This document shows positions 35,573-44,955 of a DNA stretch of 64,000 nucleotides, piece by piece (positions within the stretch are counted from its first letter, which is position 1; every line of letters starts with the position of its first letter). The notes under the pieces were generated by a model. That model was not told the DNA's origin. It searched no databases and saw nothing but the letters and a program-made list of their open reading frames with translations. The DNA comes from Silvimonas terrae (lineage in GTDB: Bacteria; Pseudomonadota; Gammaproteobacteria; Burkholderiales; Chitinibacteraceae). Both the position numbers and the translations under genes were made by a program. The stretch spans positions 456,118 through 520,117 of the forward strand of contig NZ_JACHHN010000001.1 in the NCBI RefSeq assembly GCF_014202765.1. Reading direction: 5' to 3'.

Positions 35573-35998
35573 GTGTCAAGCAATCGGCTGCCCATCACTG
35601 CCCGGGTGTCGATCGGGCATGACGAATACACCATCACGGCCATCCGCGCGCAAGGTGCGGGTGGTCAGCACGTCAACAAGACCTCCAGCGCCATTCATCT
35701 GCGCTTTGATATTCGCGCCTCCAGCCTGCCAGAGCACTATCAGCATGCCTTGCTGAACATGAGTCATCACCTCATCACCCAGGAGGGCGAGATTGTGATC
35801 AAGGCGCAGGAATACCGCAGTCAAGAGATGAATCGCGAGGCCGCCATTGCGCGGCTGGTGGCGTTGATCCACGACGCGGGCGTGGTACCCAAAGCGCGGC
35901 ACGCCACCAAGCCCAGTTACAGCGCGCGGCGCAAGCGCACGGACCAGAAAGTCCAGCGCGGGCAAATCAAGGCCATGCGCGGCAAGGTGGATTTCTGA
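35573..35998 (+). CDS. arfB: Alternative ribosome-rescue factor ArfB (YaeJ)
   Basis: A 141-residue peptidyl-tRNA hydrolase that releases nascent chains from ribosomes stalled on mRNAs lacking a stop codon. The catalytic GGQ is at residues 30-32 ([20 protein letters not shown], 20 residues), and the C-terminal tail is basic ([20 protein letters not shown], 20 residues), which in ArfB enters the empty mRNA channel. Length is typical for the family. The start is GTG at 35573, directly after the upstream TAA; no other in-frame start is near. Confidence 0.95.
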   Translation: MSSNRLPITARVSIGHDEYTITAIRAQGAGGQHVNKTSSAIHLRFDIRASSLPEHYQHALLNMSHHLITQEGEIVIKAQEYRSQEMNREAAIARLVALIHDAGVVPKARHATKPSYSARRKRTDQKVQRGQIKAMRGKVDF

Positions 35999-36146
35999 CA
36001 CTTGCGGGCCACTGACCGTCCGGCGCAGCGATGCAGCAATGCCGGGGCACGCAAGTACAATCAGAACCAGCACTCAACCGCACCCAATCCAATATGACTT
36101 TCACAAGCAGTGGTAAATCACGTTCAACGACGATGAGGGCTTGATC

Positions 36147-36338
36147 ATGGGTATTCTGGATACAATTGGCGAAATTGCCGGCGCAGTGGCCGCGGTAGAG
36201 GCCACTGAAAAAGTAGACCCGGATGCGGGTTTGCTGACCAAGGGCATCGCCGCGGTCGCCGGGTTTAAAGGCGCAGAGAAGCTGGAAGAAGTGCTGGAAG
36301 AAAAGAAGGACGATGCACAACCCGATGCCAGCGCGTGA
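36147..36338 (+). CDS. Small acidic protein of unknown function
   Basis: The 63-residue protein MGILDTIGEIAGAVAAVEAT (first 20 residues) has a hydrophobic first third and an acidic Lys/Glu-rich tail (GAEKLEEVLEEKKDDAQPDA). It could be an amphipathic helical protein. GAGGG lies ten bases before the ATG, and a strong terminator follows 16 bases after the stop, which supports a real small gene. No family is recognised. Upstream, 35999-36146, no feature is seen. Confidence 0.65.
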   Translation: MGILDTIGEIAGAVAAVEATEKVDPDAGLLTKGIAAVAGFKGAEKLEEVLEEKKDDAQPDASA

Positions 36339-36354
36339 TGCTGGATGGGTGAGA

Positions 36355-36392
36355 AAAAAGCCGGTTGGCCATGTGCCAGACCGGCTTTTTTT
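36355..36392 (+). terminator. Rho-independent terminator after the small acidic gene
   Basis: Stem AAAAAGCCGGT / ACCGGCTTTTT with a 14-base loop and seven Ts; the A and T tracts make it usable in both directions. Confidence 0.88.
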
Positions 36393-36408
36393 GTTGGGCA
36401 AACACCGG

Positions 36409-36508
36409 GTAGCCCGGATGGAGCAGCCGGCGGGAATCCGGGGGCACAATTGGCGAGTGTTTGCACACGTTGCACCCCGGATTCCCGCTACGCTTCATCC
36501 GGGCTACG
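36409..36508. repeat. Repeat family A, inverted pair
   Basis: GTAGCCCGGATGGAGC with GGGAATCCGGGGG faces CCCCGGATTCCCGC with GCTTCATCCGGGCTACG. This is the most complete and compact (100 bp) copy of this family in the window. Confidence 0.85.
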
Positions 36509-36525
36509 TGCTAATCACCAGCCGA

Positions 36526-37286
36526 TAGGGTGGATTCGGAACGGAGTGACAATCCACGGGTGGGGAGGTGGATTGCTGCGCGAATCCCCCCTTGCGCGGC
36601 TGGCATCCCGCAGACTCGTCATTCCGGCGAAAGCCGGAATCTAGGTGCAAATAGTTTGTGCCCAAGGCACTGCAAATGGTTTTATCCGTGGTTTGCCAGG
36701 ATAAGCCCACCTGTGGTGGGCGGGCTGGATTCCGGCTCGAGGCCGGAATGACGAAGTGGTGGTGTGCGTGAAAAAGGTGAGTAGGGTGGATTCGGAACGA
36801 AGTGACAATCCACGGGTGGGGAGGTGGATCGCTGCGCGAATCCACCTTGCACGGCTGGCATCCCGCAGACTCGTCATTCCGGCGAAAGCCGGAATCCAGG
36901 TGCAAATAGTTTGTGCCCAAGGCACTGCAAGTGGTTTTATCCGTGGTTTGCCAGGATAAGCCCACCTGGGGTGGGCGGGCTGGATTCCGGCTCAGGGCCG
37001 GAATGACGAAGTGGTGGTGTGCGTGAAAAAGGTGAGTAGGGTGGATTCGGAGCGAAGTGACAATCCACGGGTGGGGAGGTGGATTGCTGCGCGAATCCAC
37101 CTTGCGCGGCTGGCATCCCGCAGGCTCGTCATTCCGGCGAAAGCCGGAATCCAGGTGCAAATAGTTTGTGCCCAAGGCACTGCAAATGGTTTTATCCGTG
37201 GTTTGCCAGGATAAGCCCACCTGGGGTGGGCGGACTGGATTCCGGCTCAGGGCCGGAATGACGAAGTGGTGGTGTGCGTGAAAAAG
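36526..37286. repeat. Triple tandem repeat, 255-256 bp unit (composite of families B and C)
   Basis: Three near-identical units start at 36526, 36782 and 37037. Each begins TAGGGTGGATTCGGA (family B half), passes through GGTGGATTGCTGCGCGAATC and a dRS3-like palindrome (CATTCCGGCG...GCCGGAATC), then TAGTTTGTGCCCAAGGCACT and a second palindrome, and ends GTGTGCGTGAAAAAGG. Differences between units are single bases, so the duplication is recent. The gap 36339-37326 holds only this array and one family A pair. Confidence 0.92.
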
Positions 37287-37326
37287 AGGTTGCACCCGGC
37301 AAACCCGGACTTGCGCTCTGCACACC

Positions 37327-39402
37327 TCACAGCCTGAAATTTCCCACCAGCCGTTCCAGATTGGCCGCCAGTTCGTTGAGCCGCTTGACCGATGCGGCCA
37401 TCTCATCCACCACCGCGCCATTGCCCTGTGCCATATTGCTGATGCGCTCCACGTTCTGTGCAATGTCCACGCTGGCGGAAGATTGCTCCCGCGTGGCGGC
37501 GGCAATGTCCACCATGCGGGTGACCAGATCGCCGGTGTGGTTGCTCACTTGCAGCATGGTGCTGTTGGCTTCTTCGGTCACGCTCACGCTGCTGACCACC
37601 TGATCACGCGTGCTGCTGACGTTGGCAATGGCTTCTTGCGTGTCGTTGCGGATGGCGGTGACGATGGTGGTGATCTCATGGGTGGCTTCCCCGGTGCGGG
37701 CGGCCAGTTTGCGTACTTCGTCGGCCACCACGGCAAAACCACGGCCGGCGTCACCTGCGCGGGCGGCTTCAATGGCGGCGTTGAGTGCCAACAGGTTGGT
37801 TTGCTCGGCCACGTCGGTAATCACCCGCACAATGGTGCTGACTTCTTGCGAGCGCTGGCCCAGTTGCGCCATGCGTTCGGTCAGCGCGTTCATGGTTTGC
37901 GTCACGTTGGCGATATTGCTGGTCACATGCTGCACGGTCTGCGCGCTGGTTTCGGTCAACTGGCCGGTTTCACGCGCCAGCGCTTCGGCCTGGTTGGCCG
38001 TATCGGCAATGTGCTGAATGCTGACGGTCACTTCTTCCACGCCCGCTGCGGTGGCGCTGGAGGCCTCGGATTGCTGTTGCGATGAGCGCTTGACGCTATC
38101 GGCAGAGCTGGCCAGTTGTGTGGCCGATTGCGATACCGCCTGACTTTCCTGACGCACTTGTACAAACATGTCATGCAGGCTCTTGATAAAGCGGTTGAAC
38201 GCATCGGCGGTCTGGCCAATTTCATCGCGATTGGTCACGGTGATATGCGCAGTCAGGTCACCCTGACCCGATGCCAGTTCTTCCATCGTGCTGGCCAGCC
38301 GGTTCAAGGGTCGGGTCAGCGCGGTGACCACACCCGAAATCACCAGCAAGATCACCACCAGCGCCACAATGGCGATGACCACGGCGATATTGCGCAAGCG
38401 CACGGCCGGCGCGGTGATGGCGTCCGTCGGCACGCTCACGCCCAGTGACCAGAATTGACCGGTATTGCCGATCTTGATGGCATGGAAAAAGTGCGTGTAT
38501 TCCTTGCCTTCAATCTGGAAATCCTCACCCGCTTTGACCTTGCTCACATTGTCGGCCAGCGGGGTGCCGGGTTCGATCGGTTTGCCCAGCAGCGCCGGGT
38601 CTTTGGCGGCCACGTACAAACCGCCTTCGGACAACAGCGTGACGTAACCCGTGTCGTAGGGGTGGACGGCGGACAGTTCTTTTTGCAGGTCGTCCAGCAT
38701 CAGGTCCGCAGCGGCGACGCCCAGGAATTTGCCGCTATCGTCCTTGATCACGTAAACCAGCGAGCTTTCCAGCGCCTTGATGGTGCCCACTTCATACGGG
38801 AAAGGCTCGGTAATGGTGTCGCGCTGGCGCTGTTTGGGGACGTAGTAAAAGTCTCCCCAGCCGGGTTTTTCGTAATCCGGAACGTAGGTTTCCGGGTGAT
38901 CGTGATACTTGGGAAATTCCTTGACCTTGGCGCTGTCGGTCATGTTATCCGGCGCGGCTTTGCCGTCTTTACGGATGATGTAGGGGATATACCGGCCGGT
39001 CGGATCGTTGCGCGGCCAGTCCAGCCGGAAAGCGTTGTCGTCGCCGTCAAAGGCGTTGGGTTCCCACACCATCCACAAGCCGGTTACGCCGGGGGCGTCG
39101 TCCAGCATGCGCATCATGATGTTGTCGGCCATTTTGCGATCCGGCTTGCCAGTGGCCTTCAGGCCCAGCATGGTATTGGCCAGGCGCCGTGGCAGCAGCA
39201 AGGTGCGATCAAGCTGGTTCTGCACGTTCTGGGCGTAGCCGTTGGCTTGTTGCTGGGCCAGTTCAAAACCGCTTTGCCGGGCGCGGTCGTAACTCATTTT
39301 GACGAGCAAGCCGACCATCACGGCAAAACCAATAAAGATGGCGGCTCCGGCCACCACAATGATACGTGTGCGCAAATGCCCCCACTGTGCGCTCTGGCTC
39401 AT
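37327..39402 (-). CDS. Methyl-accepting chemotaxis protein with Cache sensor
   Basis: The 691-residue inner-membrane chemoreceptor has a first membrane helix at residues 12-34 and a periplasmic dCache_1-type domain to about residue 330, with [17 protein letters not shown] and [19 protein letters not shown], the usual amine or amino-acid-sensing region. A second membrane helix comes at 335-360, then HAMP, then the signalling domain with hairpin tip [18 protein letters not shown]. No C-terminal CheR-binding pentapeptide is seen. Its position next to GABA and polyamine genes makes a polyamine or amino-acid ligand plausible but unproven. Confidence 0.93.
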   Translation of the reverse strand: MSQSAQWGHLRTRIIVVAGAAIFIGFAVMVGLLVKMSYDRARQSGFELAQQQANGYAQNVQNQLDRTLLLPRRLANTMLGLKATGKPDRKMADNIMMRMLDDAPGVTGLWMVWEPNAFDGDDNAFRLDWPRNDPTGRYIPYIIRKDGKAAPDNMTDSAKVKEFPKYHDHPETYVPDYEKPGWGDFYYVPKQRQRDTITEPFPYEVGTIKALESSLVYVIKDDSGKFLGVAAADLMLDDLQKELSAVHPYDTGYVTLLSEGGLYVAAKDPALLGKPIEPGTPLADNVSKVKAGEDFQIEGKEYTHFFHAIKIGNTGQFWSLGVSVPTDAITAPAVRLRNIAVVIAIVALVVILLVISGVVTALTRPLNRLASTMEELASGQGDLTAHITVTNRDEIGQTADAFNRFIKSLHDMFVQVRQESQAVSQSATQLASSADSVKRSSQQQSEASSATAAGVEEVTVSIQHIADTANQAEALARETGQLTETSAQTVQHVTSNIANVTQTMNALTERMAQLGQRSQEVSTIVRVITDVAEQTNLLALNAAIEAARAGDAGRGFAVVADEVRKLAARTGEATHEITTIVTAIRNDTQEAIANVSSTRDQVVSSVSVTEEANSTMLQVSNHTGDLVTRMVDIAAATREQSSASVDIAQNVERISNMAQGNGAVVDEMAASVKRLNELAANLERLVGNFRL

Positions 39403-39459
39403 GCTGATCCCCTTGGTGTGGTTCTGTTTTCGTTTAACCGTTTTTACTTTAGGCGGCGT

Positions 39460-40938
39460 TTAGCGAAGTTGCAGGTGATCTTCCATGACCCTTGCCAGGG
39501 TGGAGAAATGCCGCGCAATGTCTTCATCCTGCACGCAGGCATAGCCCAGCAACAGCCCGCGGGTGGCCTGATCGGCATGGCTGTAGTAACCAGACAGCGG
39601 GCGGGTGGCAATGCCGGCGGCCAGTGCGTCGTGCGCCAGTTGGCGATCATCAAGGTGGTCTGGCAACGAGGCGACCAGATGCAGCCCGGCTTCATCGCCC
39701 CGCACTGGCACGTCCTCGCCAAAGCGGCGGGAAATCTCATGCATCAGGGCCTCGCGCCGTGTGCCGTAGACATTACGCATGCGGCGGATATGCGCGCCAA
39801 AATGGCCCTCGGCAATGAAATCTGCCAGTACGGCTTGTTGCAGTAGCTGGCCTTCGCGGTATAACTCGGCCAGCGCCACGGCAAAGGGTTCGGCCAGCGC
39901 GGGCGGCACCACCAGATAACCAATGCGCAGACCGGGGTAGAGGATTTTGCCAAAGCTGCCAACGTAGATCACCCGGTTGGCGTCATCCATACCCTGGAGC
40001 GACATGAGCGGGCGATTGGCGTAGCGGAACTCGCTGTCGTAATCGTCTTCGATAATCCAGCAATCGCGCTGGCGGGCGAACTCCAGCAACATGCGCCGGC
40101 GTGCCAGGCTCATGACCATGCCCAGCGGGTACTGGTGAGACGGCGTCACCAGCATCATGCGCGGGGGTTGGGCCAGGTCCTCGCTTGAGGGGCAAATCCC
40201 TTCCTGATCGACCGGAATGGGTTTGAGCGCCAGGCCGGATGCCTGCATCACGCTGCGTACCCCCCAGTAACAGGGGTCTTCGGTCCACACCTCATCACCC
40301 GGATCACACAGCAAACGCACAGCCAGATCGACCGACTGGTGAATGCCGGTGGTGATGATGATCTGTTCTGGTTCGCAGCGCACTGAACGGGCATTACGCA
40401 GGTAATCGGCCAGCGCCACCCGCAAAGGCGCATAACCACCGGGCGGGGCGTAACTCAACAATTCTGGCTGCGGGTTGCGCATATGCCGCGCCTGTAAACG
40501 GCTCCACACCGCTGCCGGAAAACGCGTGACATCCGCCACGCCGGGCACGAACGCGCCCCATTGCCGCCGCGAGACGCCCGCAGACGCCACCAGCCGCTGC
40601 CCGCGTTGCGACAAGCGCCCGGTTTCGCCGCTGGCATCGGTAGCAGGGTTGCCCAGCATTTGCTGGTCGGGCGTGCTGTCGGCCACAAAGGTGCCGCTGC
40701 CGGTACCGGCCAGCAAATAGCCCTCCACGGCCAGTTGCTCGTACACCTGGATCACGGTGTTGCGCGCAATACCCAGTTCGGTGGCCAGCATGCGGGACGA
40801 AGGCAGCTTGCGCCCGGCCGGGAGTTCGTGCGCCAGAATGGCCTCCCGCAACAGGCGCTGTAACTGGCGATACGCGGGCTCTGTACCGGTTTTGTCCAGG
40901 CGCTGGGCTAGCCAGTCAGAAAGCAGGCTGGTACGCAA
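39460..40938 (-). CDS. MocR-family regulator, GabR-like
   Basis: The 492-residue GntR-aminotransferase fusion has a winged helix at about residues 10-75 (ILAHELPAGRKLPSSRMLAT, 20 residues, is the core) and then a fold-type I aminotransferase domain with PLP Lys in GSFGKILYPGLRIGY. In the family these proteins bind PLP and an amino compound and act on the divergent gene, usually gabT. The start codon is uncertain: TTG at 40938 has GGAG with a five-base spacer, while a TTG at 41007 lacks a Shine-Dalgarno. It is divergent from gabT, which supports a GabR role. Confidence 0.88.
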   Translation of the reverse strand: MRTSLLSDWLAQRLDKTGTEPAYRQLQRLLREAILAHELPAGRKLPSSRMLATELGIARNTVIQVYEQLAVEGYLLAGTGSGTFVADSTPDQQMLGNPATDASGETGRLSQRGQRLVASAGVSRRQWGAFVPGVADVTRFPAAVWSRLQARHMRNPQPELLSYAPPGGYAPLRVALADYLRNARSVRCEPEQIIITTGIHQSVDLAVRLLCDPGDEVWTEDPCYWGVRSVMQASGLALKPIPVDQEGICPSSEDLAQPPRMMLVTPSHQYPLGMVMSLARRRMLLEFARQRDCWIIEDDYDSEFRYANRPLMSLQGMDDANRVIYVGSFGKILYPGLRIGYLVVPPALAEPFAVALAELYREGQLLQQAVLADFIAEGHFGAHIRRMRNVYGTRREALMHEISRRFGEDVPVRGDEAGLHLVASLPDHLDDRQLAHDALAAGIATRPLSGYYSHADQATRGLLLGYACVQDEDIARHFSTLARVMEDHLQLR

Positions 40939-41024
40939 AGTGGCTCCATGATCAGTAAAAAAATGGCTCTTCTGGTCAGAGCCAAAGCTGACTATATTCG
41001 GTTTCAACCGAGGTAGCTACAGCC

Positions 41025-41076
41025 GGGCAGCTGCCCAAAATGTTTTGGCATGAGCTCATGCCGAGACTTGTTTTGG
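41025..41076. promoter_or_regulatory. Operator-like cluster between gabR and gabT
   Basis: This is the 125-bp divergent intergenic space. It holds the palindrome GGGCAGCTGCCC (41025-41036), a perfect 16-bp palindrome GGCATGAGCTCATGCC (41047-41062) and a flanking direct repeat TGTTTTGG at 41041 and 41069. A -10-like TATACA is at 41094-41099. MocR proteins bind direct repeats and palindromes in this position. Confidence 0.55.
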
Positions 41077-41132
41077 ATAGCGCACCGGCTCCCTATACAA
41101 CGCAACACATGTAATCCACTGGAAACGACACC

Positions 41133-42401
41133 ATGTCCAACGCTGATCTGTTTGCCCGCAAGAACGCCGCTACCCCGCGTGGCGTAGGCGTCATGGCGCA
41201 GTTCTTTGTAGAACGCGCCCGTAACTCTGAACTGTGGGACGTCGAAGGCAACCGTTATATCGACTTCGCGGGCGGCATTGCCGTGCTCAACACCGGCCAC
41301 TGCCACCCCAAAGTCACCGCAGCGGTAAGCGAACAACTGAACGCCTTCACCCACAGCTGTTACCAGGTGGTGCCGTATGAATCTTATGTGGCGCTGGCCG
41401 AACGCCTGAACACCATCACACCGGGCAGCCACTCCAAGAAAACCGCGTTTTTCTCAACTGGCGCAGAAGCCGTGGAAAACGCCATCAAAATCGCGCGTGC
41501 CGCCACAGGCCGTGCCGGTGTGATCGCCTTCAACGGCGGTTTTCATGGCCGTACCATGATGGGCATGGCGTTGACTGGCAAAGTAGTGCCCTACAAGGTG
41601 GGCTTTGGCCCGTTCCCCTCAGAAATCCACCATGCGCCGTTCCCGTGTGAACTGCATGGCATCACCACCAAAATGGCGCTCAAGGCTCTGAACGACCTGT
41701 TCAAGGCCGATATCGACCCCAAGCGTGTCGCCGCGATCATTCTGGAACCGGTGCAAGGCGAGGGCGGCTTCTACGTCGCCCCGGCCGAGTTCATGTCTGC
41801 CCTGCGCAAGATCTGTGACGAGCATGGCATCTTGCTGATTGCCGATGAAATCCAGACCGGCTTTGGCCGCACCGGCAAGCTGTTTGCCATGGAGCACTAC
41901 GACGTGCTGCCAGACCTGATGACCATGGCCAAATCTTTGGCAGGTGGCTACCCGCTGTCTGCCGTGACCGGCCGCACCGAAATCATGGACGCCCCCAATC
42001 CTGGCGGCCTGGGTGGCACTTATGCGGGTAACCCGCTGGCGATTGCCGCCGCCCACGCCGTGATTGATGTGATCGAATCTGAAAAACTGGTGGAACGCGC
42101 CAATCATCTGGGTGACAAACTGAAAGCGACGCTCAATGAATTGCGCAGCGTGGTGCCGCAGATTGCCGACGTACGTGGTCCGGGCGCGATGGTGGCGGCT
42201 GAGTTCATCAACCCGCAAACGGGCGAGCCGGATGCGGATTTTGCCAAGCGCGTGCAGACAGCGGCCTTGCAGGACGGGTTGATTTTGCTGTCTTGCGGGG
42301 TGTATTCGAATGTGTTGCGGTTCTTGTTTCCGCTGACGATTGAGGATGATGTGTTTGCGGAGGGGGTGGCCAAGCTGGCCAAGGCTTTGCAGAAGGCTTG
42401 A
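41133..42401 (+). CDS. gabT: 4-aminobutyrate aminotransferase
   Basis: The 422-residue class III aminotransferase converts GABA plus 2-oxoglutarate to succinate semialdehyde and glutamate. The PLP Lys267 lies in [10 protein letters not shown], with [16 protein letters not shown] at the cofactor phosphate site and [13 protein letters not shown] carrying the PLP-pyridine Asp. The N-terminus [20 protein letters not shown] (20 residues) and overall length agree with E. coli GabT. GGAAAC precedes the ATG. It is followed by gabD after a 524-bp repeat-filled gap. Confidence 0.96.
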   Translation: MSNADLFARKNAATPRGVGVMAQFFVERARNSELWDVEGNRYIDFAGGIAVLNTGHCHPKVTAAVSEQLNAFTHSCYQVVPYESYVALAERLNTITPGSHSKKTAFFSTGAEAVENAIKIARAATGRAGVIAFNGGFHGRTMMGMALTGKVVPYKVGFGPFPSEIHHAPFPCELHGITTKMALKALNDLFKADIDPKRVAAIILEPVQGEGGFYVAPAEFMSALRKICDEHGILLIADEIQTGFGRTGKLFAMEHYDVLPDLMTMAKSLAGGYPLSAVTGRTEIMDAPNPGGLGGTYAGNPLAIAAAHAVIDVIESEKLVERANHLGDKLKATLNELRSVVPQIADVRGPGAMVAAEFINPQTGEPDADFAKRVQTAALQDGLILLSCGVYSNVLRFLFPLTIEDDVFAEGVAKLAKALQKA

Positions 42402-42454
42402 TTTGCTGACGGTTGTGGGTTGCCTGGGGTGGCTGACCTGGCTCAAATTGTTGT

Positions 42455-42800
42455 GGGTGTTAGCGCCTGACGGCGCGGTTGTTTACATGTCGGGGGTTGC
42501 CCGACAGCAAGGACCTTTCTTTTGGATCGCCAAAAGAAAGGTCCCAAAGAAAAACGACCCCTGCGACAGCGCCCCTTCGGGGTTCCCTGCGCTTCTCGTG
42601 AGGGCCGGCTGGCTCCAGGAACTCGCTTCGCTCAAACACCCTTACGCCGAAACCCCGGCCCTCACTGCGATGCTCGGCACTGCCGGAGGGGAAGCAAGTC
42701 AACAGCAACAGCAACAACGCAAGTCGTCTGTACGCAAGGTTGATTGGTTAAGCCCCCCACCTCGTCATTCCCGCGTAGGCGGGAATCCAGTCCGGCCACC
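42455..42800. repeat. Repeat family E variant plus dRS3-like palindrome (gabT-gabD gap)
   Basis: This holds GACGGCGCGGTTGTTTACAT and a TTTCTTTTGG/CCAAAAGAAA hairpin. After these come GAAGCAAGTCAACAGCAACA (20 bases; the CAACAG microsatellite) and TCATTCCCGCGTAGGCGGGA (20 bases), which matches the Neisseria dRS3 pattern ATTCCC-N8-GGGAAT. The gap 42402-42925 has no gene. gabT and gabD are probably still cotranscribed or have separate promoters. Confidence 0.7.
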
Positions 42801-42925
42801 AACGGTGGCCTTGATGCACCACGAATACAGCGTTATGCCAGTTAACCCTGGCAAACCACCAGACAAAACGGCGCGCTGGGCATAAGACCCAGCCCGCCAG
42901 GCAACACCACAAGGAGAACCAGATA

Positions 42926-44377
42926 ATGAACCTGAAAGACCCCACTCTCCTGCGCCAGCAGTGCTATATCAACGGCCAGTGGCAAGACGCAGACAACAAA
43001 GAATCCATCCCGGTTAACAACCCGGCCACCGGCGAGATCATTGCCACCATCCCCAAGATGGGCGCAGCCGAAACCCGCCGCGCTATTGATGCGGCCAATG
43101 CCGCCTGGCCGGCCTGGCGCAAAAAAACCGCCAAAGAACGCGCCACCATTCTGCGCCGCTGGAATGACCTGATGCTGGCCAATGTCGATGACCTTGCCGC
43201 CATCCTCACCGCCGAGCAAGGCAAGCCGCTGGCCGAAGCCAAGGGAGAGATCGCCTATGCCGCCAGTTACCTGGAATGGTTCTCGGAAGAAGCTCGCCGC
43301 ATTGATGGTGAGATCATCGCCGCACCAGCCAACGACCGCCGTTTTCTGGTCATCAAACAGCCCGTAGGTGTCACCGCTGCGATTACGCCGTGGAATTTTC
43401 CGTCGGCCATGATCACCCGCAAGGTTGGCCCGGCGCTGGCGGCCGGGTGCCCGATGGTGCTCAAACCCGCCACCCAGACGCCACTATCCGCACTGGCGCT
43501 GGCGGTTCTGGCAGAGCGTGCCGGCGTGCCGGCCGGGGTGTTCAGCGTGGTGACGGGGTCTGCCAGTGCCATTGGTGGCGAGCTGACCGCCAACCCGATC
43601 GTGCGCAAGCTCTCGTTTACCGGATCGACCGAAGTGGGTCGCAAGCTGATTGCGCAATCGGCCGAGACGGTGAAAAAACTGTCGATGGAGTTGGGCGGCA
43701 ACGCACCGTTCATTGTGTTTGATGATGCGGATCTGGATGCTGCGGTAGAAGGTGCCATTGCCTCCAAGTACCGTAACGCCGGGCAAACCTGCGTGTGTGC
43801 CAACCGTTTGCTGGTACAAGCCGGCGTGTATGACGCCTTTGCGGCCAAGCTGGCCGCTGCGGTGGGCAAGCTCAAGGTCGGTAACGGGTTTGAAGCGGGC
43901 GTGACGCAAGGCCCGCTGATTGATGACAACGCCGTCGCCAAGGTAGAAGAGCACATTGCTGATGCGGTGGCCAAGGGCGCCCAGGTGATCCTGGGGGGCA
44001 AGCGTCATCATCTGGGTCAGACTTTCTTTGAGCCGACTGTGATCACCGGCGTGACCCGTGACATGAAGGTGGCCAAAGAAGAAACCTTCGGTCCGATGGC
44101 GCCCCTCTTCAAGTTCGAGACCGAAGAAGAAGCCATTGCCATGGCCAACGATACCGAGTTTGGTCTGGCCAGCTATTTTTACTCGCGCGATATCGGCCGC
44201 ATTTTCCGCGTGGGCGAAGCGCTGGAATACGGCATGGTCGGCATCAACGCCGGCATTATCTCTTCAGAAGTGGCCCCGTTTGGTGGCGTAAAGCAATCCG
44301 GTCTGGGCCGCGAGGGTTCTCATCACGGGATTGAGGATTACGTCGAACTCAAATACCTCTGTCTCGCCGGCTTGTAA
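42926..44377 (+). CDS. gabD: Succinate-semialdehyde dehydrogenase (NADP+)
   Basis: The 483-residue aldehyde dehydrogenase oxidises succinate semialdehyde to succinate. Catalytic Cys289 is in NAGQTCVCANR, the general-base Glu lies in SMELGGNAPF and the cofactor loop is SFTGSTEVGRK. The double Cys (TCVC) is typical of GabD and allows redox control. It has the family length. The Shine-Dalgarno AAGGAG lies before the ATG. With gabT it completes GABA breakdown. A strong terminator follows. Confidence 0.96.
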   Translation: MNLKDPTLLRQQCYINGQWQDADNKESIPVNNPATGEIIATIPKMGAAETRRAIDAANAAWPAWRKKTAKERATILRRWNDLMLANVDDLAAILTAEQGKPLAEAKGEIAYAASYLEWFSEEARRIDGEIIAAPANDRRFLVIKQPVGVTAAITPWNFPSAMITRKVGPALAAGCPMVLKPATQTPLSALALAVLAERAGVPAGVFSVVTGSASAIGGELTANPIVRKLSFTGSTEVGRKLIAQSAETVKKLSMELGGNAPFIVFDDADLDAAVEGAIASKYRNAGQTCVCANRLLVQAGVYDAFAAKLAAAVGKLKVGNGFEAGVTQGPLIDDNAVAKVEEHIADAVAKGAQVILGGKRHHLGQTFFEPTVITGVTRDMKVAKEETFGPMAPLFKFETEEEAIAMANDTEFGLASYFYSRDIGRIFRVGEALEYGMVGINAGIISSEVAPFGGVKQSGLGREGSHHGIEDYVELKYLCLAGL

Positions 44378-44414
44378 GCCGCAGTTGGTCCGTATTTTGA
44401 GTTGTGTGTTGATG

Positions 44415-44446
44415 AAAAAAGAGCAGCCGGCGCTGCTCTTTTTTCT
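44415..44446 (+). terminator. Rho-independent terminator after gabD
   Basis: Stem AAAAAAGAGCAGC / GCTGCTCTTTTTT with a four-base loop and a further T-rich tail. Confidence 0.9.
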
Positions 44447-44775
44447 TTTTGTTTATCCAGCTTTGCGCACAATTGTGGTGCGCATTCATGCTCTTGTGCA
44501 CCGCAATGTAAAGCCTGCCGCTACGGCCAGACCAATGGCATGTGCTGGCGTCATAGCTGACGTATGGCATGCTTTTTGCAGCTGAAATACCAGCAAGGCT
44601 GAATGCGGGTTGGCGTGTTTTGTCAGATAACGCGGCTCAGTGGCACTAAAGCATCACCTTTCATGCGGCACTGGTTTTGTCGGAGCGGCTCGCATAAGGT
44701 TAGAACACACAAGAATAAAACTACCGACGTATTGATGGCGGTCAGTATGTTGGCAGTTTGAACCGCACTAGATTT

Positions 44776-44813
44776 GATCAAAGCAGATAGAGCCAGATGG
44801 CCACGCTTTGATC
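44776..44813. promoter_or_regulatory. Inverted repeat upstream of the AraC gene
   Basis: GATCAAAGC and GCTTTGATC (9 bp each, 20-base spacer) lie 143 bases before the AraC start codon, in a 578-bp gap (44378-44955) that otherwise holds the gabD terminator and no gene. A regulator site is plausible from symmetry only. Confidence 0.45.
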
Positions 44814-44955
44814 TGGGGTGATTCACATTCCCCCGCAAATCTCAAAACCGCGCGTGTATGCCGGGCTATTGGCATGCCAAAGACAACGCAGTGTCGCGAC
44901 CGAGGCAGGCGACGCTGTACGGACGAGAGAAAAGTGATTTCACAGGAAATACAAC

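Noticed and set aside
36526-37286. CRISPR array
   Set aside because: The units are 255 bp and contiguous, with no alternating short repeats and unique spacers, and no cas genes lie nearby.
36504-37505. 333-codon minus-strand frame with internal peptide repeats (VIPALSRNP, FRRNDE)
   Set aside because: It is a translation of the 255-bp tandem repeat. Peptides of this kind arise wherever dRS3-like palindromes happen to be open.
42340-42885. 181-codon plus-strand frame after gabT
   Set aside because: It overlaps the gabT 3' end out of frame and then reads through repeat E and a dRS3-like palindrome; not a gene.
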